From assembly GCA_910589415.1 (NCBI GenBank), contig OU342632.1, positions 39,817,637-39,881,636 of the forward strand: DNA of 64,000 bases, in the 5' to 3' direction. Of the stretch, positions 31,601 through 41,900 are shown in pieces. How positions within the stretch are numbered: the first letter of the stretch is position 1; every line of letters starts with the position of its first letter. This stretch comes from Malachius bipustulatus (Eukaryota; Arthropoda; Insecta; Coleoptera; Melyridae). The translations under genes and the position numbers were made by a program. Under the pieces are notes generated by a model. That model was not told where the DNA came from and did not search any database. It saw only the letters and a program-made list of their open reading frames with translations.

Positions 31601-34600
31601 ATCATAGAGAAAAGAAGAGATTGGAAGACAGAGAGTGATTGCGACAAATGAAGTGAAAGAGCATTAGTTGTGTCCAGAGGCGGATTTACAAATGTGCCGC
31701 CTATAGGCTGAATCAAATCGCTGCCTATGGTATTAATTAACCCCCGTCGCCTAGGGTCCGGGGTCCCCCCCCCCCCGGGAAATTTTTAGAATTATTTGCT
31801 AAAAAAGGGATGAAAAGATCGCAAAAATGCCAGAATTTTTATTCTGTAAATAAGTTTAGCTGCTTGCAAAGGCAAGTTCAGCCCCTCAGGCCTTGCGCTC
31901 TATAGGCTCTAGCCTTATTTGCCTGTAGGTAAATCAGGCCGTGTTCTTGTGGGCTTCAAAAAGAATATGAATTCAATGGCGAAGCGGGGTTTCGAAAACG
32001 GTTTTCCCCTCTCGATAAAGCGCCGCAGGCAAATTTTTTTTCAATATCCAAGGTCACGCAATTTCCCAGCACTCGAAAATATTTTTGATCTTCGAAAAAT
32101 TGCCGCCTACAAAAATTTGCCGCCGTAGGCTATAGCCTACCTAGCCTAATCGGAAATCCGCCACTGGTTGTGTCCCTGTATGTGTAAATAAAAAAGAACA
32201 GCTGATTATTTAACCCTTAGTTGATAACATACTTTTTTTCACTTTATTAGTAACATCCGTCTCTCAGTCGGTGATCATATTACAGTTCCAGCATTATAGG
32301 TAACATCCGTCGCTCAGTCGGAATAGGTATTATAATACTATATGTATAATTACATATTTATTCGAATGTATTCTAGTAAACACAAATATATTTTATTAAA
32401 ACAAGACTTATTTCATTTTTATACATTTTTTTATATATTATACCTTTTCATTCACCATACTTTCGACCAACAGCCGACTGAGAGATGGACTGAAATATAT
32501 CGTTCTGAGTAACACCCGTCTCACAGACGTATTTTCGCGAAGGCGGCTATGGACTTTTTGGCAACCAACTAGAACATACCTAATACGAAATTTTTGTACA
32601 TTCATTCGTTTGGATTCAGCGCAGCATCAAAACTTGGCATCCGCCTCAGAGTCGGATGTTACCAACTAAGGGTTAAATATGTTAATTATTGTTATAATGA
32701 TAAACCCTTGATATTGGTGGAATAATTTAATGTGAATAATATAAAGCGGTATTAATGCTTTTAATTTAATTCATTCATTTCAGTGGGGATTTAAAAAATA
32801 GTAGATACCTGAAATAATTTATTTTAAACTAGAGTCGTTTACCAGAGGTGTGCCAATTAAGGCAAATGAGAAACCAGTAATACAGTTATATATATTTAAA
32901 ACCAAAAAACTGTTTGACATTTTCTGGTGAAATCAAAAATCTTAATTCGGACGGTTAGTATGACGTCACATATGACTTTTTAAACTCAATCGTACCATAT
33001 CAGTGGAGATGTGTAAAAAAAATTACCAATAAATTTAAATCCGGTCAGTGCTGGTAATATTGATTGAGTTTCTATAGCTGCGTCTGAAGTACCGTTCACT
33101 TGTAAGCAGCTCCTGACATTCTGTTCAGTTTCTGTAGTAACCGGAGCTATTTTTAAGCTGGTACCGTAAGGGGCAACATTACCAAGTTGGTATGTTTGTA
33201 CCATGTTGCCATAATAGTCAATACGAGATTGTTTAGTCGGTCCATTATACCTATAAAGAAAAATTATACATTCCATAATAACATAATATCTTTATTTAGA
33301 TGTTAAGAATCCCATATTGGCAAAAGCATCTTCATTTTTTAATTCCCAAATTAAACTGCAATGGACCCTCGATTATCAGTTACCATTTCTGAGGTACACC
33401 CGCATCTTTGCTAGTTTTTTCCAAGTTTTTCATAAATTACTTTCCTAAATTTAAATATGTACCTACCTCTTAGAGCAAAATTTGCTTAATATTGCATGTT
33501 AAATAAAATAGGCAAATAATGTTCAATTAACACAGATAATAGAATGATTAATAATTTTTAGATATTGAATTAACTATACCGGGTGGTCCATCACTTATGT
33601 CCACCCCCGAAATAGAGGTTAATTTTAAAGATAAAAAATTGAAACTTTGAGGATTTGTGTAATTAATATAGGACCATATAATGACATAATCAGATTAATT
33701 ATTTTTTTTTAGTTGCGCCATCAGCGATAAAAAACTGTAATTTGGTGTTAATGTGACCAAAATAAATTCGATTTTTCTTTAATACATCGATAGAAATCAA
33801 TTAAGAAAATCAAAATCGCTTAAAAGAAATATCAAAAAACTAATTACAAGCCTTTAATTAAATAAAATACTTGAAATATGGAAATGACAGCTAGGATGAT
33901 TGATTTACGGAAGCAATAAAACTATCAGGATTTTGAAGGGCTGGTATAGCACAAATGTTAAGTAAACATATCCTAAGTAAACATTCATAAAAGAAGCCCC
34001 ATTCGAGTTCAATGGCACATTCTTCTGACTGCTTTGAAGATTATTTATTGTAGGTACCTACCCTCATTAGATTTGTCAGTTTTATTGCTCTACCATATAT
34101 CAATCATTCTAGCTGTCATTTTCATATTTTAAGTATTTTATTTAATTAAAGGCTTGTAATTAGTTTTTTGATATTTCTTTTAAGCGATTTTGATTTTCTT
34201 AATTGATTTCTATCGATGTATTAAAGAAAAATCGAATTTATTTTGGTCACATTAACACCAAATTACAGTTTTTTATCGCTGATGGCTCAACTAAAAAAAA
34301 AAATAATTAAACTGATTATGTAATTATATGGTCCTATATTAATTACACAAATCCTCAAAGTTTCAATTTTTTATCTTTAAAATTAACCTCTATTTCGGGG
34401 GTGGACATAAGTGATGGACCACCCGGTACATTGATTTATTCCTCATACACTTCTTGATATTATAGTAATTTTTCATATTTTCTTTTGCATTTAAAATTTA
34501 AATAGCATCATCATGTAAATTAAATTTAAATTATATTAATTGCTAAGACAAGTTTTACCTATTCTAGTTCTACTCAATTTATTGAGCTTAAGTCCTAATT

Positions 34601-36905
34601 TCCCCACCATAGAGATGATGCAAGATAAGAAAAGGTTTAATTAAAATTTTGGTTTATGAAGTGAAATTAAAAATTAGTATTGCAAAATGATTGATGAGAT
34701 TTTATTTCATCTTTCATAAGTGTATTTATCAATCAATCATTAATCTTATTATTTTATAGGAATTATTTGATCAATTGTCTACATATTATAATGGTAATAA
34801 ATCATATCTAATCACTACTGAATAGTGAATAGATTTTGAAAACCTACTTCCTGATCACGTGGATTTACTAATCTCAATGCGATTAACAAAATTAAATTTT
34901 CCAAGCAATTAGTTGAATAACGATTTAATGAAGTTGGTAATTTTTCTTATCTTGACAAAAAATATCTCACTCTTTTTATATAATATCTTACCTAGCAGTG
35001 CCATTAAAGCAGAAAATGTCTAAATAAACTCTTAACCCAATTTTACTACTTAATAACTTTGAAAATGTTTTAATTGAATTTATTCTCTGCTCCTGGTTTT
35101 TGATACCAATATCTTATTTCCTCAGCGAGTTGATTAAGATATTAAAAAAGCAAAAACAGATTTTAAATTCTCTCAGAGAAACTAAGCCCTTTCAAGAGAA
35201 AGTGTCTAAATAATAGATGTCCTTTCACTCTTTTAGCATTTTCAAAATAATTTGACAATGAAGGATGTTGGTTAAATTTTGCCCGAATTTCGCTTTCTTG
35301 TTTAGTCATTGAACTTTGATGAGTTTTTATGAAATAGTACCAACATGATAGATTATTTGAATATTTATTGTAGCTTTTCCCCTATGACATACAAGCTACT
35401 TAAAAGCCCGCAACTGTAAAATTTATATGCAAAAGTAAATGTCCTTACCATGCATAGAAGGGTTCTTCCAATTCTGCATAGGGAATTGATAGAACACCTT
35501 TCACAGAATATACATTACTCCATGTTGGTGCTGCATCAAAATTGGTTCTGAAACAAACTAAAAAACAATAATAAATAAAACGATTTAAATTTATAAAAAT
35601 GAAATTTATTTGAAATCAAACAAAAGCTTAAAGGCGGTTGAACGAAACTATTCAGTGGTAAACAATGTGGTCATGCAAAGGTCAAATTTTTGCCTGATTT
35701 TTCCCAACTTCCTGCATGCATCTTTATCTTCATACCTAGTTCCATAAATAAAAATAATTACTTCAATTGTTCACATCAAACAAAGTTACTTTAATTCAAA
35801 AAAGGATTTAATTGCTATTGAATATAGCAATATTGCTAGTGACTTTCTAAAGGGCTTTTCGGCCTTTTATTACATTTTTTATGAAATGTTAAATTGTTTT
35901 CTGGATTTTAGAAACATACAAAATAAGTGAAAAGAAAAAGTTTCCCTTCCAATAAATAACTGTAATTACCTCACTATAAAAATGATAAACTAATATTTAT
36001 TAACTTTGCTATTAAGTATATCTGGTTTATTAATGCTCGTATTAATAATAAAGAACTATTAACATTTAACGACTTGTTAAATTTTGAATTAAATGAATTA
36101 CAAGATTTGACAAGCTAATAAATATCACGACTTGTGCTTGTGAATACAGGTTTCATGATTCTGTCAAATCAAAAATCATCATGGCCAACATATCTATTTT
36201 ATTTGACAAATAAAATACTGCTTGTAGGAGAAAAGTAAAAGTACAAATTTAGAACTTAATGAGAATTAGTTTCAATGTTGCTATCAGTCGTTTTGAAAAC
36301 AAGATAATAATGGTTGCAAACATAAATATTTAAATAACAAGCCAAGCAGGGCATTGAACAATTACGATAATAAATATAAGTAATTTATCATTTAGGTTAT
36401 TATGTATATTATTTCTTCTAATGATAAATTAATTGAACACACAGATGATTACCTATCAATAATTATGTTCAGAAAAAAAACTACACTATAGGGGAGCCAC
36501 ATACAGCATACAGAGCATAGAGAATAGCAATAGCTGCTTAATTTTGAATTTATTATATGAGAAGTAATTTGCCTTCTTATAGAGTTTACAATAAAATAAA
36601 ATTAATGAACAATAAATAACTTTTGGACAAGATGACTAGGTACCTATAACATACTTTATTATGTGAATAATTTCATTCAATAATAATTATTATTTATTAT
36701 TATCTCCATTATTATAATAATTCTTGAAGTGAAGAGAAGATTATATTAAATCAAAATAATTAACTTTGCATTTCTTCACAAAAGAGAAAATTAAAATTAA
36801 ACTCGAAATTAAATTATACCTACCAAACTATTTATAAACTAATAAAAATTAATTACCTGATGCTGACACAGCAACTAAAAGTAAAACTGAAATTGATTTC
36901 AACAT
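28700..36905 (-). CDS. 26-29-p: 26-29 kDa-type papain-family cysteine protease (26-29-p)
   Basis: Eleven exons join in frame: 36905-36857, 35557-35449, 33250-33027, 30813-30672, 30608-30493, 30438-30211, 29705-29523, 29467-29341, 29284-29176, 29124-28937, 28886-28700. The product is 553 residues; the Drosophila and Sarcophaga 26-29-p protease is about 550. A signal peptide ([16 protein letters not shown]) opens it. A large N-terminal region (about 20-245) is particular to this family, then an I29 inhibitor-type propeptide ([20 protein letters not shown]). The C-terminal papain domain has its catalytic residues intact: Cys358 ([11 protein letters not shown]), His501 ([11 protein letters not shown]) and Asn521 ([13 protein letters not shown]). 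The fly enzyme is a haemocyte or lysosomal protease that is processed into 26 and 29 kDa chains. Introns 2 and 3 carry several mobile elements. Confidence 0.94.
31032..31081. repeat. perfect 21-bp-stem hairpin (26-29-p intron 3)
   Basis: CACGATTTATTGTGCATAAA+G (31032-31052) is followed by an 8-base loop CCCCGTGT and then the exact complement (31061-31081). No longer element with recognisable ends surrounds it. It could be a small fold-back element or a structured RNA; the stem is short for a microRNA precursor. Confidence 0.7.
31440..31674 (+). promoter_or_regulatory. promoter-like or solo-LTR-like segment
   Basis: This locally GC-richer segment contains TATATAAG (31516-31523) and, about 28 bp on, an initiator-like TTCAGTCAGTGGCAG, on the strand opposite to the host gene. 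The mix resembles an LTR promoter interrupted by the following hAT insertion, with GTAAATAAAAAAG after it (32183-32195). I cannot identify TG...CA ends or a target duplication, so this remains tentative. Confidence 0.28.
31675..32166. mobile_element. non-autonomous hAT element (492 bp) in 26-29-p intron 3
   Basis: The ends CAGAGGCGGATTTAC and the inverse GGAAATCCGCCACTG are flanked by a perfect 8-bp duplication GTTGTGTC (31667-31674 and 32167-32174). The interior has subterminal repeats of GCCGCCTA/TAGGC and a C-run at 31766-31779. A 69-codon frame at 31919-32128 does not resemble a hAT transposase. Confidence 0.88.
32214..32672. mobile_element. piggyBac-like MITE (459 bp) with TTAA target duplication
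   Basis: TTAA (32210-32213) then CCCTTAGTTGATAACAT at the left; ATGTTACCAACTAAGGG then TTAA (32673-32676) at the right. The CCC-start ends and TTAA duplication are the piggyBac hallmark. The interior repeats a motif close to GTAACATCCGTCTCTCAGTC four or five times in both orientations (near 32250, 32301, 32470, 32509, 32647). No transposase is present. Confidence 0.87.
33579..34426. mobile_element. palindromic TA-CCGGGTGG element (26-29-p intron 2)
   Basis: The ends are TA-CCGGGTGGTCCATCACTT and its exact inverse AAGTGATGGACCACCCGG-TA. The arms continue for about 350 bp each (CCCCCGAAATAGAGGTTAAT; AATTACAAGCCTTTAATTAA), leaving a small centre. They look nearly identical, so this is a very young or well-preserved fold-back element of 848 bp. 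Confidence 0.87.
34450..35430. other. remainder of 26-29-p intron 2
   Basis: AT-rich intron sequence with no open frame, bounded repeat or structured element that I can support. Confidence 0.45.
35580..36850. other. 26-29-p intron 1
   Basis: AT-rich first intron between the signal-peptide exon and exon 2. No mobile-element ends are seen, in contrast with the neighbouring introns. A large first intron is where regulatory sites could lie, but none is recognisable. Confidence 0.4.
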
Positions 36906-37039
36906 AATTTTTTGAACCCTATCCTATTATAATGACAATTTTTACAACAACTGCACTTTGTTCAGGCAACAATCAACAACTGGAGTTGAATGTTGGATGA
37001 AATGAAATGATTTGAAATGTTTTTGTTTTTGCTTATATA

Positions 37040-37047
37040 CTTTTATA
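37040..37047 (-). promoter_or_regulatory. TATA box candidate of the 26-29-p gene
   Basis: TATAAAAG on the minus strand lies 135 bp upstream of the start codon, with TATATAAG just downstream of it. The spacing leaves about 100 bp for a 5' untranslated region, which is reasonable. Confidence 0.45.
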
Positions 37048-37059
37048 CAAATAAATAAA

Positions 37060-38192
37060 TTTTTTATGACGTCTTGATTCTCGTTCCTATTCTTTTTCTT
37101 TTCTTATCTCGGCCCTCGGCCATGGGTACTGACTGGCCTCGCTAATTCTGACTCAAAATTCGTATCCCTAGAATAAGAACATCTGGAAGGACTAGACCGT
37201 CCAAACAACTGCCACCGTTTGATGGATTTGGGAATTGCGGTCACAACATATCAGCTATTCAAACCAATTGTAGCGCACTAATAAAGTTATTTAAAATAGC
37301 TACTGTACTTATTGCTGATTGAAATTTCAGTTTCGAATTTATTGCTCAACAGAGTAGCATTCCACTACTGTGGAACTTATTTATAAATAAATATACACAG
37401 AAATGATTCGAAAAATTCAAGTGATGTAAATAATTATTCACACTAAAAAGACACACTAAAAATAATAAATTAAGTATGTATTCAATATTTTCAAATTATG
37501 TATTCACAAATAAAATAAATTAGTCCTGTTTTTCAAATGTTCACGTTATCAATATCAATGTCCAAAATGTCAAGTATTGTAGAGGTCGAATGAAACTACA
37601 ACATTCGTATTTAAAATATTTTTGTGACATACCAAATAAAAGAAAGCTCGAGAAGGTAGGAATAAGCGCTTTTAGTCCTCAAAGTGGTTCAAGTATTTTA
37701 AAGTTTTGGCCTAACCCTAACCTTTAAAATTTAGTAATTTCATCCTGTCATCATACGAACCATAAATGCCACATGAAGACGACAACTAACAGAATTGGGA
37801 ATTTTTTATTTCAGGTACATGCATGTAAAATACTTGAAAGTCCAAAGTGATGTTCGAAACAAAAATGGTATTGGAGCAGTCCTCCAGAATCCTTTGTTCA
37901 AAACGCATACATATTGACAGGATTTATCCAGCGGCGTTTTTTCTTGTTGCCGCAATTCCAAACTACTTCCATACAACATATTTTTTTGTGTTAAACTAAT
38001 GACGTCAGAATTGATAAGCTGTCTCAATGGTTTTAAAACAGTTTAAAACCAGTGGAACCTCCACTTTTGAAATATAAAACGTCCAAATAGAAAAAGATGG
38101 ATGCAATAATTCTAATCTTCAGCAATATTAACCCAATTAATCATTTTGGTCAGTTTCAACATTTTAAAATAGTTCATTTTTGACGTATTATA
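37060..38192. other. intergenic between 26-29-p and DUS4L
   Basis: No exon or bounded repeat is identified. The divergent promoters of the two genes must lie between about 37050 and 38978. Confidence 0.4.
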
Positions 38193-38522
38193 CAGGGTGA
38201 GTCCTCTAAAATGGAAAGCTCGATTACACCTATACCATTAAAGATATCGAAATGAACCAAAAAGTGCTGTAAATTGGAGGGTAAAGTGCAGTTTGTAAAA
38301 TTATTTTCAAATACACAGCATGGCCCAATATCGCTGTACGCCATACAACTTTGTTATTTTAAATAGGACACCTCTATATTATTACATACTGTATATCTCA
38401 AAAATTCAAAATAATTTTACAAACTGTACTTTACCCTCCCATTTACAGCACTTTTTAGTTCATTTCGATATCTTTAATGGTGTAGGTGTTATCGAGCTTT
38501 CCATCTTAGAGGACTCACCCTG
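38193..38522. mobile_element. palindromic TA-CAGGGTG element (330 bp)
   Basis: The ends are TA-CAGGGTGAGTCCTCTAAA and the inverse; the match continues through GGAAAGCTCGAT and GATATCGAAATGAACC. The arms are about 150 bp, and the open frames on both strands are by-products of the palindrome. It sits about 450 bp upstream of the DUS4L start. Confidence 0.85.
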
Positions 38523-38978
38523 TATAGTAGTTGAAATAGTTTTGAAATGTAATTGAAACTGCTGTCCGTCACAAGAAAAAGCGCCTAATAAGATGTCAGA
38601 AGAGAAGTATGAAAATATTGTGGTAGCAGCGTTAAGAAAACTTACAAGACAATACAACTGACGTTCACGCATGCGTGCACGTAAAAATAAAGCATGCTCC
38701 CGAGTTTTTGTCTATTATTTATTAGACATAGCGAGAACGCACTAGTCAGTAGTCACTAAAGTCACTCCTCGAAATGTCAACGAAATTTTTATATTATAAC
38801 CCTACAATTCAAAATCAAAATTCAAAGATCTAAATTCTAAAGAGAAAATGAGATTGAGAAATATAAAAATAATAAACAGGAACAGGAATAACAGGATGCA
38901 AAAGTAAAAAATGCATAGGATCCAAAAAATAGAATGAAAACTGAATTGTAACCTGTGAAAATCGTTTTCAAAATAGAA

Positions 38979-41900
38979 ATGGAGCAAGAATTTGTGCGAA
39001 AAAATGTGAATGTGCTAGATTTATTCAATAAAAGTGGATCTTTCCTCAAAGTTTGTGCCCCCATGGTTAGATATAGCAAGTAAGTGACATTCAGGAATAC
39101 CCAAATTGATAAAATTTATTATCCACTCTTCTATTATAAATTGTTTTTTGCATTTTATTTTAGGTTACAATTTAGGACTTTGGTTCGAAGATACGACTGT
39201 GACTTGTGTTACACTCCCATGATCCTAGCTGATTCATTTTGTAAAAGTCAGAAAGCTAGAGACAATGAATTCACGACGAATTTATGTAAGTTTTCTACAG
39301 CAAGAATTATATGGGTATTACAAAAATGGTTTCTTCTTTACAGGCGATGGTCCTTTGATAACACAATTTGCTGGAAATACTGTACATGACTTCGTCGGGG
39401 CAGCACTTTTAGCATCTCCGTACGTGGTCAATTAATTTATTCTATGATTTATTCATTATATTGCTGAGTTTTGTGATAGCCTATGCTCCTGTTGTGATAG
39501 AGTGAATGGTTTGATGATTTGCTCTCTCAAATAATTAGGTAGTCCCAGTTATTTTAAATTTTGAGGACAAAATTTGAGAGATTCGACCAAAAGGCTTAAG
39601 TTTTCTTTGGTGTCTGGCAACTTCCACAATATTTAAACAATAATTTGACTAACAGTTATCAGTGTCATAATCACAAAGGGGGAGCTTCTAAATTCTAAAC
39701 CTTGGACAACAAGTCAGCAATGTCAAATGTCAACTGTCAACATTATTTTGAAAACGGTATGTTGTTAATTGTCATTGTTGCTCAACGCTTACAGAGGGTA
39801 TTATAAAGGCTCATTAAGTTAACGGGCAGATTTCTGTGGCCATTTCTGAAGAAGGTATCGAGTCTAAGTAGGAATTTTTTTAATTTATCTATTCTTGACA
39901 TGAAAGTAATTACAAAAATGTTAATAAAAGTCATTTGACGTCGATATTAGCTTCAAAAACGAGCACAGAAATCTGCCCGTTAGCCTAATGAGCCTTTATA
40001 ATATTGGCTGTTAGTATTTAGAAACTCACCCATGTGCAAATATTGTTTTTGAAACCGATTAATTTTTTATTAGTGTATTATTAGAGTATAATAATAATTG
40101 AGACCTGATAATATTGATATTGATATTGAGGGTGTCAGATGCGCTGCGACCTATTACAGATCTATTGTGCCCCCTCTTCTCTGCTCCTTTGGAGTATATT
40201 CCCTTCATTGAAGCAGCCTCTCCAACTCCGCTTCCCTTAGGAATTTCAGGATTTGAAGGGGATCAAGGCCGGGCAAAGCCCCCCCCCCCCCCGTTGAGCT
40301 GGTGTTGGCCCAGAACATCATTTCTTTCACGTTCTAGGGCTTCGCAGTTCATCAATAGGTGACGAGGCGTCTCGTTTTCTTCCCTGCAGAGTCTGCAAAC
40401 GCCATCTTTTTCTATACCAAGTTTCCTCAGGTGTTCATTGAGCTTGCAATGACCTGTTAGGAATCCTGTTAACATTCTGAGACTTCCTTTGTTGAGGGTC
40501 AGGAGTTTCCTTGACCTTTCTTGGTTAAAGTTCCCGAGGAGCTCCTTGGATTGTCTCAATCCTGAGAGGTTATTCCAATGGATTTCTCTCAGTTTTTCTT
40601 CTTCCTTCCGAAGTTCTGCCTTGAAAAACGTGTCTTCAAGGGTACAGAATGGTTAATTGGGACCTGAGAATCATTTATATTCTTCTGTTTGTAGAATGGC
40701 GAGAGAATATGTAAGTGTGCCACAATTATTGTTTCACATTTTGTAAACTTAGCTGTACATTTTGCAAAGAGTCCCTTGCTATAAAGATATCTACTTGCTA
40801 TAAAGATATCTAAGTTGCTAAAGTAAAAAAAAAACTATATCAGTATTCAGTACGGAATTTGTGCTGAGTAACTGACATAACCAAAAAAGCAATTTCGAAT
40901 AAGCTGCAAAGCAGGAATCTTTTTCAGACCTGAATTAAAGAGGGTTTGAGTTTTATTTATTTAGCTCAGACAAAGGTGTCTGAGCTAAAACTATAGGCAA
41001 CCCATTATACCTTCAATAGTCCGGAGATTGAAGTTCCTAAACAGTTTCTCTAGATTTATATTTACCTATAATTAACATAAAAAATATAAATTAGGTATAA
41101 TGAGAAGCATGAAGTCAAAATACTATCAACATTTTTTTGAAACTTGGTTTACTTCTTCTTTAGAAATTTTATGTTTTCAACCCTTACTTCGTAGAATTTC
41201 TGCATATTTATTGATTATGAATAAAACACTAATGTTTTATAAAATTCTACTGTATATTGATCGATGATAGAAACGTTACACGTGTTTCGCTACTTTTCAT
41301 GTAGCGAAAAGTAGCTACACTTAGCTACTTTTCTTCTTTAGAGTTTATGGCCGTTAGCTTTTACCAAGCTATTTAGCCAGCACAACTCGAAACTTGTTTT
41401 GGAAAGGAAAAGAGTTCAATTTTTGTTCCAAAACAGAAGAATCCTGATTATTGTTAATCAATATTAACTACTGTGGTTAATTGAAGATTATTAACTAAGC
41501 CATAATAATATGTATTGTGGATATACACTGTGTCTATATAAGTTGAAGTCATATGGAAATTTTTTTATTATCCCTATTAGGGAAAAAGTCTTTCTCCATA
41601 AAAGTTGTGCATGGCCTAAAACCTAAAATGAAATGAAATATTCAGACATCAAATTTTTGCAGTTGTACCTATAAGAGGTTTGTCCATAAATATTAATTTT
41701 TGCCAAAGAGTACATTCACATAATATGCAATAACATGCAGTTGCATAACAAAAAAAAACAGGATGAAAATTTAAAACATTTTTGATAATACAGCAACTCT
41801 TTGATAAAACACACATATTTGATGAATTGCATATTTGAATATTTTTTGCAGTGCTGATCGACTTTTATAACAATTTTTGATGTCATAAATAAAGGTACTT

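Noticed and set aside
40114..40362. 82-codon plus-strand frame
   Set aside because: Antisense shadow of the LINE polymerase fragment and its C-run.
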